Shown here piece by piece: positions 13,691 through 24,536 of a stretch of 64,000 nt of DNA (position 1 is its first letter; each line of letters starts with the position of its first letter). Below the pieces are notes generated by a model. It saw nothing but the letters and a program-made list of their open reading frames with translations. It did no database searches and was not told the DNA's origin. Source of the DNA: Clusia tigrina (Eukaryota > Arthropoda > Insecta > Diptera > Clusiidae); assembly GCA_920105625.2 (NCBI GenBank), contig CAKKTE020000328.1, positions 1,736,001 through 1,800,000 of the forward strand, written 5' to 3'. The position numbers and the translations under genes were made by a program.

Positions 13691-16600
13691 ACTCCAGTAA
13701 AAAGTTACAAGCATTTGTATGTTGCAAACTTTGATATGTGTAGGGCGTACCGTATAGAAGTTAGGGCCATTTGAAGTTTTCTCAGTGTTTTATTTGGGAC
13801 TCAAGGGTAGCATAGCTTTGAGCGATAGCTTAAATTGACAAGAGGCTCGAGTACTTTATTTTTACAAAATTTCAAGGTTTTAAGACGCTCCAGTAAAAAG
13901 TTACAAGCATTTGTATGTTGCAAACTTTGATAGGTGTAGGACGTACAGTATAGAAGTTAGGGCCATTTGAAGTGTTCTCAGTGTTTCATTTGGGACTCAA
14001 GGGTAGCATAGCTTTGAGCGATAGCTTAAATTGACAAGAGGCTCGAGTATTTTATTGTTACAAAATTTGAAGGTTTTATGACGCTCCAGTAAAAAGTTAC
14101 AAGCATTTGTATGTTGCAAACTTTGATAGGTGTAGGACGTACCGTATAGAAGTTAGGGGCATTTGAAGTTGTATCATTGTCTGATTTGGGCCCCAAGGGT
14201 AGCATAGCTTTGAGCGATAGCTTAAATTGACAAGAGGCTCGAGTACTTTATTGTTACAAAATTTCAAGGTCATATGACGCTCCAGTAAAAAGTTACACGC
14301 ATTTGTATGTTGCAACATTTGATAGGTGTAGGACGTACCGTATAGAAGTTAGGGCCATTTGAAGTTTTCTCAATATTTGATTTGGGACTCAAGGGTAGCA
14401 TAGCTTTGAGCGATAGCTTAAATTGACAAGGGGCTCGAGTACTTTATTGTTACAAAATTTCAAAGTTTTATGACGCTCCAGTAAAAAATTACAAGCATTT
14501 GTATGTTGCAAACTTTGATAGGTGTAGGATGTACCGTATAGAAGTTAGGGCCATGTGAAGTTTTATCAGTGTTTGCTTTGGGAGTCAAGGGTAGCATATC
14601 TTTGAGCGATGGCTTAAATTGACAAGAGGCTCGAGTACTTTATTGTTACAAAATTTCAAGGTTTTATGACGCTCCAGTAAAAAGTTACAAGCATTTGTAT
14701 GTTGCAAACTTTGATAGGTGTAGGACGTACCGTATAGAAGTTAGGGCCATTTGAAGTTTTATCAGTGTTTGATTTGGGACTCAAGGGCAGCATAGCTTTG
14801 AGCGATAGCTTAAATTGACAAGAGGCTCGAGTACTTTATTGTTACAAAATTTCAAGGTTTTATGACGCTCCAGTAAAAAGTTACAAGCAATTGTATGTTG
14901 CAAACTTTGATAGGTGTAGGGCGTACCGTATAGAAGTTAGGGCCATTTGAAGTTTTCTCAGTGTTTCATTTGGGACTCAAGGGTAGCATAGCTTTGAGCG
15001 ATAGCTTAAATTGACAAGAGGCTCGAGTACTTTATTGTTACAAAATTTCAAGGTTTTAAGACGCTCCAGTAAAAAGTTACAAGCATTTGTATGTTGCAAA
15101 CTTTGATAGGTGTAGGACGTACAGTATAGAAGTTAGGGCCATTTGAAGTGTTCTCAGTGTTTCATTTGGGACTCAAGGGTAGCATAGCTTTGAGCGATAG
15201 CTTAAATTGACAAGAGGCTCGAGTACTTTATTGTTACAAAATTTGAAATTTTTATGACGCTCCAGTAAAAAGTTACAAGCATTTGTATGTTGCGAACTTT
15301 GATAGGTGTAGGACGTACCGTATTGAAGTTAGGGCCATTAGAAGTTTTCTCAGTGTTTCATTTGGGACTCAAGGGTAGCATATCTTTGAGCGATGGCTTA
15401 AATTGACAAGAGGCTCGAGTACTTTATTGTTACAAAATTTGAAGATTTTATGACGCTCCAGTAAAAAGTTACAAGCATTTGTATGTTGCAAACTTTGATA
15501 GGTGTAGGACGTACCGTATAGAAGTTAGGGGCATTTGAAGTTTTATCATTGTCTGATTTGGGCCCCAAGGGTAGCATAGCTTTGAGCGATAGCTTAAATT
15601 GACAAGAGGCTCGAGTACTTTATTGTTACAAAATTTCAAGGTCATATGACGCTCCAGTAAAAAGTTACACGCATTTGTATGTTGCAACATTTGATAGGTG
15701 TAGGACGTACCGTATAGAAGTTAGGGCCATTTGAAGTTTTCTCAATGTTTGATTTGGGACTCAAGGGTAGCATAGCTTTGAGCGATAGCTTAAATTGACA
15801 AGGGGCTCGAGTACTTTATTGTTACAAAATTTCAAAGTTTTATGACGCTCCAGTAAAAAATTACAAGCATTTGTATGTTGCAAACTTTGATAGGTGTAGG
15901 GCGTACCGTATAGAAGTTAGGGCCATTTGAAGTTTTCTCAGTGTTTCATTTGGGACTCAAGGGTAGCATAGCTTTGAGCGGTGGCTTAAATTGACAAGAG
16001 GCTCGAGTACTTTATTGTTACAAAATTTCAAGGTTTTATGACGCTCCAGTAAAAAGTTACAAGCATTTGTATGTTGCAACCTTTGATAGGTGTAGGACGT
16101 ACCGTATAGAAGTTAGGGCCATTTGAAGTTTTATCAGTGATTCATTTGGGACTCAAGGGTAGTATAGCTTTGAGCGATAGCTTAAATTGACAAAAAGGCT
16201 CGAGTACTTTATTGTTACAAAATTTCAAGGTTTTATGACGCTCCAGTAAAATGTTACAAGCATTTGTATGTTGCAAACTTTGATAGGTGTAGGGCGTACC
16301 GTATAGAAGTTAGGGCCATTTGAAGTTTTATCAGTGTTTTATTTGGGACTCAAGGGTAGCATAGCTTTGAGCGATAGCTTAAATTGATAAGAGGCTCGAG
16401 TACTTTATTGTTACAAAATTTCAAGGTTTAATGACGCTCCTGTAAAAAGTTACAAGCATTTGTATTTTGCAAAATTTGATAGGTGTAGGACGTACCGCAT
16501 AAAAGTTAGGGCCATTTGAAGTTTTATCGGTGTTTGATTTGGGACTCAAGGGTACCATAGCTTTGAGCGATAGCTTAAATTGACAAGAGGCTCGAGTACT

Positions 16601-19410
16601 TTATTGTTACAAAATTTCAAGGTCTTATGACGCTCCAGTAAAAAGTTACAAGCATTTGTATGTTGCAAACTTTGATAGGTGTAGGGCGTACCGTATAGAA
16701 GTTAGGGCCATTTAAGGTTTTCTCAGTGTTTCATTTGGGACTCAAGGGTAGCATAGCTTTGAGCGATAGCTTAAATTGACAAGAGGAACGAGTACTTTAT
16801 TGTTACAAAATTTCAAGGTTTTATGACGCTCCAGTAAAAAGTTACAAGTATTTGTATGTTGCAAACTTCGATAGGTGTAGGACGTACCGTATAGAAGTTA
16901 GGGCCATTTGAAGTTTTATCAGTGTTTGATTTGGGACTCAAGGGTAGCATAGCTTTGAGCGATAGCTTAAATTGACAAGAGGCTCGAGTACTTTATTGTT
17001 ACAAAATTTCAAGGTCTTATGACACCCCAGTAAAAAGTTACAAGCATTTGTATGTTGCAAACTTTGATAGGTGTAGGACGTACCGTATATAAGTTAGGGC
17101 CATTTGAAGTTTTATCAGTGTTTGATTTGGGACTCAAGGGTAGCATATCTTTGAGCGATGGCTTAAATTGACAAGAGGCTCGAGTACTTTATTGGTACAA
17201 AATTTGAAGGTTTTATGACGCTCCAGTAAAAAGTTACACGCATTTGTATGTTGCAAACTTTGATAGGTGTAGGACGTACCGTTTAGAAGTTAGGGCCATT
17301 TGAAGTTTTCTCAGTGTTTGATTTGGGACTCAAGGGTAGCATAGCTTTGAGCGATAGCTTAAATTGACAAGGGGCTCGAGTACTTTATTGTTACAAAATT
17401 TCAAAGTTTTATGACGCTCCAGTAAAAAATTACAAGCATTTGTATGTTGCAAACTTTGATAGGTGTAGGGCGTACCGTATAGAAGTTAGGGCCATTTGAA
17501 GTTTTCTCAGTGTTTCATTTGGGACTCAAGGGTAGCATAGCTTTGAGCGATAGCTTAAATTGACAAGAGGCTCGAGTACTTTATTGTTACAAAATTTCGA
17601 GGTTTTATGACGCTCCAGTAAAAAGTTACAAGCATTTGTATGTTGCAAACTTTGATAGGTGTAGGGCGTACCGTATAGAAGTTAGGGCCATTTGAAGTTT
17701 TCTCAGTGTTTCATTTGGGACTCAAGGGTAGCATAGCTTTGATCGATAGCTTAAATTGACAAGAGGCTCGAGTACTTTATTGTTACAAAATTTCAAGGTC
17801 TTATGACGCTCCAGTAAAAAGTTACAAGCATTTGTATGTTGCAAACTTTGATAGGTGTAGGATGTACCGTATAGAAGTTAGGGCCATGTGAAGTTTTATC
17901 AGTGTTTGCTTTGGGAGTCAAGGGTAGCATATCTTTGAGCGATGGCTTAAATTGACAAGAGGCTCGAGTACTTTATTGTTACAAAATTTCAAGGTTTTAT
18001 GACGCTCCAGTAAAAAGTTACAAGCATTTGTATGTTGCAAACTTTGATAGGTGTAGGACGTACCGTATAGAAGTTAGGGCCATTTGAAGTTTTATCAGTG
18101 TTTGATTTGGGACTCAAGGGCAGCATAGCTTTGAGCGATAGCTTAAATTGACAAGAGGCTCGAGTACTTTATTGTTACAAAATTTCAAGGTTTTATGACG
18201 CTCCAGTAAAAAGTTACAAGCAATTGTATGTTGCAAACTTTGATAGGTGTAGGGCGTACCGTATAGAAGTTAGGGCCATTTGAAGTTTTCTCAGTGTTTC
18301 ATTTGGGACTCAAGGGTAGCATAGCTTTGAGCGATAGCTTAAATTGACAAGAGGCTCGAGTACTTTATTGTTACAAAATTTCAAGGTTTTATGACGCTCC
18401 AGTAAAAAGTTACAAGCATTTGTATGTTGCAAACTTTGATATGTGTAGGGCGTACCGTATAGAAGTTAGGGCCATTTGAAGTTTTCTCAGTGTTTTATTT
18501 GGGACTCAAGGGTAGCATAGCTTTGAGCGATAGCTTAAATTGACAAGAGGCTCGAGTACTTTATTTTTACAAAATTTCAAGGTTTTAAGACGCTCCAGTA
18601 AAAAGTTACAAGCATTTGTATGTTGCAAACTTTGATAGGTGTAGGACGTACAGTATAGAAGTTAGGGCCATTTGAAGTGTTCTCAGTGTTTCATTTGGGA
18701 CTCAAGGGTAGCATAGCTTTGAGCGATAGCTTAAATTGACAAGAGGCTCGAGTACTTTATTGTTACAAAATTTGAAATTTTTATGACGCTCCAGTAAAAA
18801 GTTACAAGCATTTGTATGTTGCGAACTTTGATAGGTGTAGGACGTACCGTATTGAAGTTAGGGCCATTAGAAGTTTTCTCAGTGTTTCATTTGGGACTCA
18901 AGGGTAGCATATCTTTGAGCGATGGCTTAAATTGACAAGAGGCTCGAGTACTTTATTGTTACAAAATTTGAAGGTTTTATGACGCTCCAGTAAAAAGTTA
19001 CAAGCATTTGTATGTTGCAAACTTTGATAGGTGTAGGACGTACCGTATAGAAGTTAGGGGCATTTGAAGTTGTATCATTGTCTGATTTGGGCCCCAAGGG
19101 TAGCATAGCTTTGAGCGATAGCTTAAATTGACAAGAGGCTCGAGTACTTTATTGTTACAAAATTTCAAGGTCATATGACGCTCCAGTAAAAAGTTACACG
19201 CATTTGTATGTTGCAACATTTGATAGGTGTAGGACGTACCGTATAGAAGTTAGGGCCATTTGAAGTTTTCTCAATATTTGATTTGGGACTCAAGGGTAGC
19301 ATAGCTTTGAGCGATAGCTTAAATTGACAAGGGGCTCGAGTACTTTATTGTTACAAAATTTCAAAGTTTTATGACGCTCCAGTAAAAAATTACAAGCATT
19401 TGTATGTTGC
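9805..19410. repeat. Higher-order repeat D: 24-25 monomer units of about 4.7-4.9 kb
   Basis: A unit of 4705 bp (about 9805-14509) is followed by a second (about 14510-19410). Example pairs are ggatgtacc at 9823/14528 and gctcctg at 11731/16436, both 4705 apart. Later pairs are 4901 bp apart, one monomer more, because the second unit keeps a monomer with ttgcgaac, gtattgaag and ccattagaag near 18775-18870 that is missing from the matching place near 14070. That monomer is present at about 10533 and 15245, so its absence near 14070 is a one-monomer loss. Confidence 0.82.
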
Positions 19411-19689
19411 AAACTTTGATAGGTGTAGGGCGTACCGTATAGAAGTTAGGGCCATTTGAAGTTTTCTCAGTGTTTCATTTGGGACTCAAGGGTAGCATAG
19501 CTTTGAGCGATAGCTTAAATTGACAAGAGGCTCGAGTACTTTATTGTTACAAAATTTCAAGGTCTTATGACGCTCCAGTAAAAAGTTACAAGCATTTGTA
19601 TGTTCCAAACTTTGATAGGTGTAGGACGTACCGTATAGAAGTTAGGGCCATTTGAAGTTTTATCAGTGTTTGATTTGGGACTCAAGGGT

Positions 19690-20475
19690 AGCATATCTTT
19701 GAGCGGTGGCTTAAATTTACAAGAGGCTAGAGTACTTTATTGTTACCAAATTTCAAGGTTTTATGACGCTCCAGTAAAAAGTTACAAGCATTTGTACGTT
19801 GCAACCTTTGATAGGTGTAGGACGTACCGTATAGAAGTTAGGGCCATTTGAAGTTTTATCAGTGTTTAATTTGGGACTCAAGGGTAGCGTAGCTTTGAGC
19901 GATAGCTTAAATTGACAAAAGGCTCGAGTACTCTATTGTTACAAAATTTCAAGGTTTTATGACGCTCCAGTAAAAAGTTACAAGCATTTGTATGTTGCAA
20001 ACTTTGATAGGTGTAGGGCGTACCGTATAGAAGTTAGGGCCATTTGAAGTTTTCTCAGTGTTTCATTTGGGACTCAAGGGCAGCATAGCTTTGAGCGATA
20101 GCTTAAATTGACAAGGGGCTCGAGTACTGTATTGTTACAAAATTTCAAGGTTTTATGAAGCTCCAGTAAAAAATTACAAGCATTTGTATGTTGCAAACTT
20201 TGATAGGTGTAGGGCGTACCGTATAGAAGTTAGGGCCATTTGAAGTTTTCTCAGTGATTCATTTGGCACTCAAGGGTAGTATAGCTTTGAGCGATAGCTT
20301 AAATTGACAAAAGGCTCGAGTACTTTATTGTTACAAAATTTCAAGGTTTTATGGCGCTCCAGTAAAAAGTTACAAGCATTTGTATGTTGCAAACTTTGAT
20401 AGGTGTAGGACGTACCGTATAGAAGTTAGGGACATTTGAAGTTTTATCAGTGTTTGATTTGGGACTCAAGGGTAG
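19690..20475. repeat. Recurrent monomer cassette 1, interrupted by the BEL element
   Basis: An ordered run of monomers recurs as a block: gagcggtgg type; tttaatttgg or ttcaatttgg with aaaggctcgag and ctctattg; ggggctcgag with ctgtattg and tatgaagctcc; cagtgattcatttgg with gggtagtatag. It is seen at about 4200-5000, 7530-8340, here, 35240-35930, 41260-41940, 44010-44690, 47320-48000 and 49480-50160. Partial forms occur near 59700 and 62640. The retroelement sits at the downstream end of this copy. Confidence 0.75.
20471..20475. other. Target-site duplication, left copy (GGTAG)
   Basis: GGTAG precedes the LTR and is repeated at 27074-27078. Five bases is the usual duplication length for BEL/Pao insertions. 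With one copy removed, the flanking satellite reads continuously. Confidence 0.95.
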
Positions 20476-20548
20476 TGTAGCCGCCACTGTTAAATTAAGA
20501 AAAATGCAGCTCTGAAATGATGCAGCTCTGGTATCTTTATTACCTTTT

Positions 20549-20567
20549 ATACTATAATTATTATACT
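20549..20567 (+). promoter_or_regulatory. Possible TATA-like stretch in 5' LTR
   Basis: An AT-only run with TATA-like words (tatactataatta) lies about 75 bp into the LTR. Position is plausible for a promoter element, but AT-rich words are common here and no initiator was identified. The 3' LTR has the same sequence. Confidence 0.25.
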
Positions 20568-20821
20568 TACGTCAATCATACATTATGCATTTATATGTCA
20601 ATTCTGCTTTACATCCGGAAATTCTTTTTCTTTTAAACATATCTTTCGTAAAAAGCAGAAGTAGTTGCGCATAACTTGCGTCATATTTTCATAAATGAAA
20701 AGCTGATGGTTTGAAACCAAAAAGTAAGAGTTAATATACTTTACTTATATACAATTTCTTTAATCAATTAACTATGTATTATTTTAAGGAATTAAAACAT
20801 AAGGTTGCGTCACAAGTTGAC

Positions 20822-20827
20822 AATAAA
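20822..20827 (+). promoter_or_regulatory. AATAAA polyadenylation hexamer in 5' LTR
   Basis: A canonical AATAAA lies 346 bp into the LTR and is repeated at 26993-26998 in the 3' LTR, where it would act on element transcripts. About 75 bp of LTR follow it. Confidence 0.45.
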
Positions 20828-20902
20828 GAAATAATTGCATTTCACTGAAATTAACCTGTGTTGAAAATCAATTAAAGCCATCACGAGCTCCTGTTGCGGA
20901 CA

Positions 20903-21036
20903 AACTTTTAATTCTTTTTGTGATCTATTCTCTATCTTGCCTGGTGGATTTACTGACGCTGGAGTTTGTAGTCCCTAACTGAAAGTTTATACAGCTGCCA
21001 ATACCAACATAAACTCAGCCACACGTAAGTACCCAT
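20903..21036 (+). other. Element 5' leader; primer-binding site not identified
   Basis: 134 bp between the 5' LTR and the first ATG of gag. A primer-binding site should start at or shortly after the LTR, but I could not match aacttttaat or the later tggtggattt (20940-20949) to a tRNA 3' end with confidence. GTAAGT at 21025-21030, just before the ATG, resembles a 5' splice donor. Confidence 0.6.
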
Positions 21037-21981
21037 ATGGACCCTCCATTACAGCACGGTCAACCACACAATACAGGCGTCTTGCCACAAAACGTCCAAC
21101 AAATATGTCAGCTTTGCCACGAACAACTTGCTGATATCGTGGTAAGTTGCAAGTCATGTCAAAAGCCATACCATACAACTTGCGCAAAGGTCTCAAGCCC
21201 ACAAGAGTCATGGCTCTGTCAATTTTGCAACACAAACTTTACGCTCTCTGCTTCAAGCACACATTCGTCGTTGGCGTCAAGAGACTCCGTTAGCAGAAGG
21301 AAAGCCCTTGAGCTAAAAAGGTTAGACGAAGAGCGTGAGCTGTTTATGAGACGCGATCAGGAATACCTGCAGAAAAAATATAAAATTCTTCATGATATTG
21401 AAGAAGAAGAAGATGCCGAAAATCCGTTTCTAACAGCTTCGAAACAAATTACCCAAGAAGCAAATGCCATAGTCCCACCGCCGAAGCTAACCTCATTTAA
21501 TGCATCTGTGCATGTGCCAGTCATATCAAGTGCCAGTCATCATAGCGTCCCTATTATGACTACCGCCGCAGACAATCCACCTGTAAACCATTTATATGAA
21601 CAAACCAATATCGCAAATGCACGACCTTTTAATTTGATTTGTCCGAGTTTTCCATTGCACTCAACAGTAAATCAAAATGTGAATCAACCACGTCTAATTT
21701 ATTCACAAAATATTAATAATACACAGCAGTCTCAATCATTTATTAATCACGAGCAGACGGAAACATCTCAGCCACCACCATTACAGCGAACAACTCTGGG
21801 GAACAGACTAAGACCTGACCAATTACATGCTCGCCAAACTGTGCCTAAGGATTTGCCCACTTTCTCTGGTTGCCCCGAGGAATGGCCTTTGTTTAGCTCG
21901 ACTTATGACTGGTCTACAGAAGTCTGCGGGCTGACGGATGCAGAAAATTTGATAAGACTCCAAAGATCCCTGCGTGGTTAA
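21037..21981 (+). pseudogene. gag: BEL/Pao gag, N-terminal part (PHD-like finger, coiled coil, start of DUF1759)
   Basis: An open stretch of 314 codons from ATG 21037, the first ATG after the leader. Residues 24-64 form a C4HC3 pattern: C24, C27, C38, C41, H46, C49, C61, C64, with W59 two residues before C61, as in PHD fingers. Residues about 85-130 are highly charged and probably coiled coil, ending in an acidic run. Residues 130-260 are a Pro/Gln/Asn-rich linker. From about 268 the sequence resembles the start of DUF1759 (LPTFSG, EEWPLF), the Gag-like region of Pao elements. TAA at 21979 stops it inside that domain, and the same frame continues Gag-like afterwards. Gag would package element RNA in cytoplasmic particles. 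The PHD role is unknown. Confidence 0.85.
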
Positions 21982-22389
21982 GCATTAGAGGCTGTTAAAA
22001 GAATTCTTATTCATCCATCATGTGTACCACACGCTATTTCCACATTGAAATTATTGTACGGTCAGCCAGACAAGATTCTGTTTTCTCTGAAAAATAAAAT
22101 AAAAACATTACCACAAGTTAACCTAAACAAAATGGAAACAATAACCAACTTTGCGATCCAAGTAAAAGGTCTCTAATCAACTATTGAAGCCTCTGGACTC
22201 ATTAATGAGTTGAATAATTCATCACTGCTCCAGGAACTAGTCTCAAAATTACCACCGTATTACCAAATAACTTAGGGTTCAATAAAATTAAGTCTTCAGC
22301 AAAATAATCAACAAGCAAATTTATCAGAATTTGCCAATTGGATATTTGACATTGGACTGTCAGCTAGCACTGTTAACATTGAAAATAAT
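21982..22389 (+). pseudogene. gag: BEL/Pao gag, middle part, broken by stops
   Basis: This 408-bp stretch continues the gag frame of 21037. It encodes typical DUF1759 content (helical, Leu-rich, with a region reading LLYGQPDKI followed by short Lys-rich helices), but TAA at 22174-22176 and TAG at 22273-22275 interrupt it. Together with the TAA at 21979 this puts three nonsense codons within about 300 bp. The next stretch, from ATG 22390, is in the same frame, so there is no frameshift here. It is too broken to be expressed as one protein without readthrough. Confidence 0.85.
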
Positions 22390-23547
22390 ATGACGGTTGA
22401 TCCTGTTAATAATCGTAAACAAAAGAACGTTTTTTGCAATACACACACAGAAACTAATAAAAAGAAATGTCTGGTTTGCAGCAGTGATTGTAAAACTGTT
22501 ACAAGCTGTAAAAAGTTTATGTCAGCTGATCGCAAAGATAGATGGAATTATGTTAACAGATTAGAGTTGTGCAAGCACTGCTTACGAAAACATTCAGGAA
22601 TATGTTACAACAGAGATAAAAACTGTAATGTAGAAGGCTGTCAATTTAAACATCATAATCTTCTTCATAAGTATCAAAGCAACAATACACCACAAGAAAA
22701 CAATGAGAAAGAAAAGTACAGCAGTAATGTTCAAAATGTAAACGCACATGATACTCAAAAACAAAAAATTCTCTTTAAAGTAATTCCGATAAGAATTTAT
22801 GGAAACAACAACAAATTCATTTCTACATATGCGTTTTTAGATGACGGCTCTTCAATTAGCTTAATAGATGAGGAAATAATAAAACAATTGGATTTAGAAG
22901 GGGAAGCTGAACAACTATGTTTAAAATGGACTGCAAATGTAGAAAGAATTGAAGAAAACTCTCAACGTTTAACAGTGCAGGTGTCTGGTAATAACAGCAA
23001 AAGTTTTGGTGTCGATGTTCGCACAGTAAAGGGACTTTCATTACCTAAACAAACACTCGATTATGAAAATCTAAACAGAAAATTTAATCATTTAAAAGGG
23101 TTACCAGTTGATAGTTATTATGCCGCTACACCAAAAATTCTTATTGGACTTAACAATATAAATATCGCATTAGCGAATAAAATCAAGGAGGGTGGAAAAA
23201 ATGAACCAATTGCTATTAAAACCGCATTGGGTTGGACAGTTTTTGGACCTTGTGGTAGCAGCCAACCTGTACAATACAATCTGCATATTTGTGAGTGTTT
23301 GGAGACAGATGACCAAATAAATCAATTGGTAAAAAGTTTTTTTAGCATTGAAGGTCTAGGTATTAATTATCAAAATTTGAAGACCACTAAAGAGGATGAA
23401 AGATCGTTGCAACTTTTAAATAATTTTCCAAACAGCGAGATGATGGTAATTATGAAACTAGTCTGCTGTGGCAAAATGATAAAACATTCTTGCCAAATAA
23501 TTATCAAATGGCAAAAAGTAGACTTTTATGCCTCGAAAAGCAAGTAA
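22390..23547 (+). pseudogene. pol: BEL/Pao gag-pol middle: Cys/His knuckles and aspartic protease
   Basis: 385 codons in the same frame as gag. The ATG at 22390 is simply the first Met after the last gag stop and is unlikely to be a real start. Residues 27-92 are Cys/His-rich (C27, C30, C40, C61, C64, H68, C72, C79, C84, H88, H89), matching the nucleic-acid-binding knuckles between Gag and protease in BEL elements. Residues 128-290 resemble DUF1758 retroviral-type aspartic protease, with the catalytic DDGS at 151-154 preceded by YAFL. The C-terminal part leads towards RT. Sequence after about residue 350 is out of frame with RT, and the stop at 23545 ends an off-frame tail. The functional frame moves by -1 near 23439. 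Confidence 0.88.
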
Positions 23548-24536
23548 GAAAAAATAGTGATCTGCATGCAGTTTATGATGAAACAATTCAAGAATACCTC
23601 AACAAAGGTTATATCACCAAAATTGATATAAATACTTCGGCTGAAAGAGTCTGGTATCTCCCCACGTTTCCTGTATTTAATAAGAATAAACCAGGCAAAT
23701 GTCGGATTGTATGGGATGCTGCCGCAAAGTTTAATGGGATTTCGTTAAATTCCATGCTTTATAAAGGCCCAGACATGTTAGCTTCATTACAAGCGATACT
23801 TTTTCAGTTTAGAGAACGGTCTGTAGCCATTTGTGGTGACATCGAGCAAATGTTTCACCAGGCTTTCATGCGTGAAGAAGACCGACATGTTCAGCGTTTT
23901 TTGTGGCGTAATTGCGATGCTAACAAAGAACCTAATGTTTACCTCATGAACGTTATGATATTTGGAGCCTCATGTGCTCCGAGTATCTCCCAATACGTGA
24001 AAAATATAAACGCCTCCAAATATGAACATAAATTTCCACAAGCTGCTTCTGCCATAAAAAACAACCATTACGTAGATGATTTTCTGTACTCTGCCGATAC
24101 AGTAGAACAAGCCGTTAATATAGCAAAGGAAGTTAAGTATATTCAACTGCAAGCTGGCTTCAACCTTAGAAATTGGGTTTCGAATAAAATCGAAGTAGTA
24201 AACCAAATAGAAAAACCACGTCACGTGAATGAAAAGCAATTAAATATGGGGTCAGATAAGGAAACTGAAAAAGTTTTAGGTGTTTTTTGGAACCCAACAG
24301 ATGATGCCATCGTATTTAAAATTTCACCACATATTCTAAGCAACGATATTGTTCGTCTCAATAAAGCTCCCACAAAACGACAAATTTTAAGAATTTTAAT
24401 GACAGTTTACGACCCCCTGGGATTAGTTGGTAATTTTGTTATGTACCTTAAAATTATTTTACAAGAAATTTGGAGAAGCGGCGTCAGCTGGGACGAGCCA
24501 GTTAAGGAAGAACAACTTGTTAAGTGGGACAAATGA
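23424..24536 (+). pseudogene. pol: BEL/Pao pol: reverse transcriptase domain
   Basis: Open in the frame of 23490 from 23424, after a TAA at 23421. RT-like similarity begins near 23439. No ATG marks a start: this is the continuation of pol after a frameshift. Numbering from the TTG at 23490, a typical BEL RT opening is followed by the fingers segment around residues 54-76 (WYLPTFPVF, CRIVWDA). Motif A has D117 (GDIEQMFHQ) and motif C is YVDD at 194-197 (24069-24080), so the polymerase triad is intact. The connection region ends at a TGA (24534-24536) just before RNase H. The same frame continues downstream. The enzyme would copy element RNA into DNA within particles. Confidence 0.9.

Larger units (their letters stand above)
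1..20475. repeat. 196-bp satellite array, left arm
   Basis: About 104 head-to-tail monomers with a 196-bp period, seen directly: the phrase aaactttgat recurs at 1, 197, 393 and so on through the arm. Taking that phrase as the start, a typical monomer has 73 G+C of 196 (37%), about 47 G and 26 C on this strand, and five CpGs. CTCGAG and AGTACT overlap near monomer position 121-129. Copies differ by a limited set of linked variants (for example CTCAG/ATCAG, tttCattt/tttGattt, gcatAGc/gcatATc, gataGc/gatgGc, gaggctc/ggggctc). No stretch in this arm departs from the satellite. The array enters from the left window edge. Its family name and species are not recognised. Confidence 0.98.
20476..20902 (+). 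repeat. 5' LTR of BEL/Pao element
   Basis: 427 bp, TG...CA. It differs from the 3' LTR at three positions: A20595/C26766, A20874/C27045 and C20890/A27061, with no indels. An 11-bp direct repeat (atgcagctctg) lies at 20504-20514 and 20520-20530. The LTR carries transcription start and polyadenylation functions in this class. Confidence 0.97.

Noticed and set aside
19666..19851. Plus-strand 61-codon ORFs in the satellite (also 58661 and 61012)
   Set aside because: They arise where a TGA in the monomer (aattgacaa) is changed to ttaca. One base change opens the frame; no gene features are present.
20940..20962. tggtggattt and following bases as the primer-binding site
   Set aside because: It begins with TGG, as a primer-binding site often does, but lies about 38 bp inside the leader, and I could not match it to any tRNA 3' end.
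20987..21235. Minus-strand ORFs inside the retroelement (20987, 22308, 22856, 23970, 24626 and 25760) and the plus-strand ORF at 24889
   Set aside because: All lie opposite or out of frame with recognisable gag-pol domains and show no domain of their own.
23415..23421. TTTAAAT, a T TTA AAT slippery heptamer in the correct frame for a programmed -1 shift into the RT frame
   Set aside because: After a -1 slip here the next codon (23421-23423) is TAA, so translation would stop at once. The similarity instead places the frame change near 23439, where I see no slippery heptamer. A mutation is more likely.
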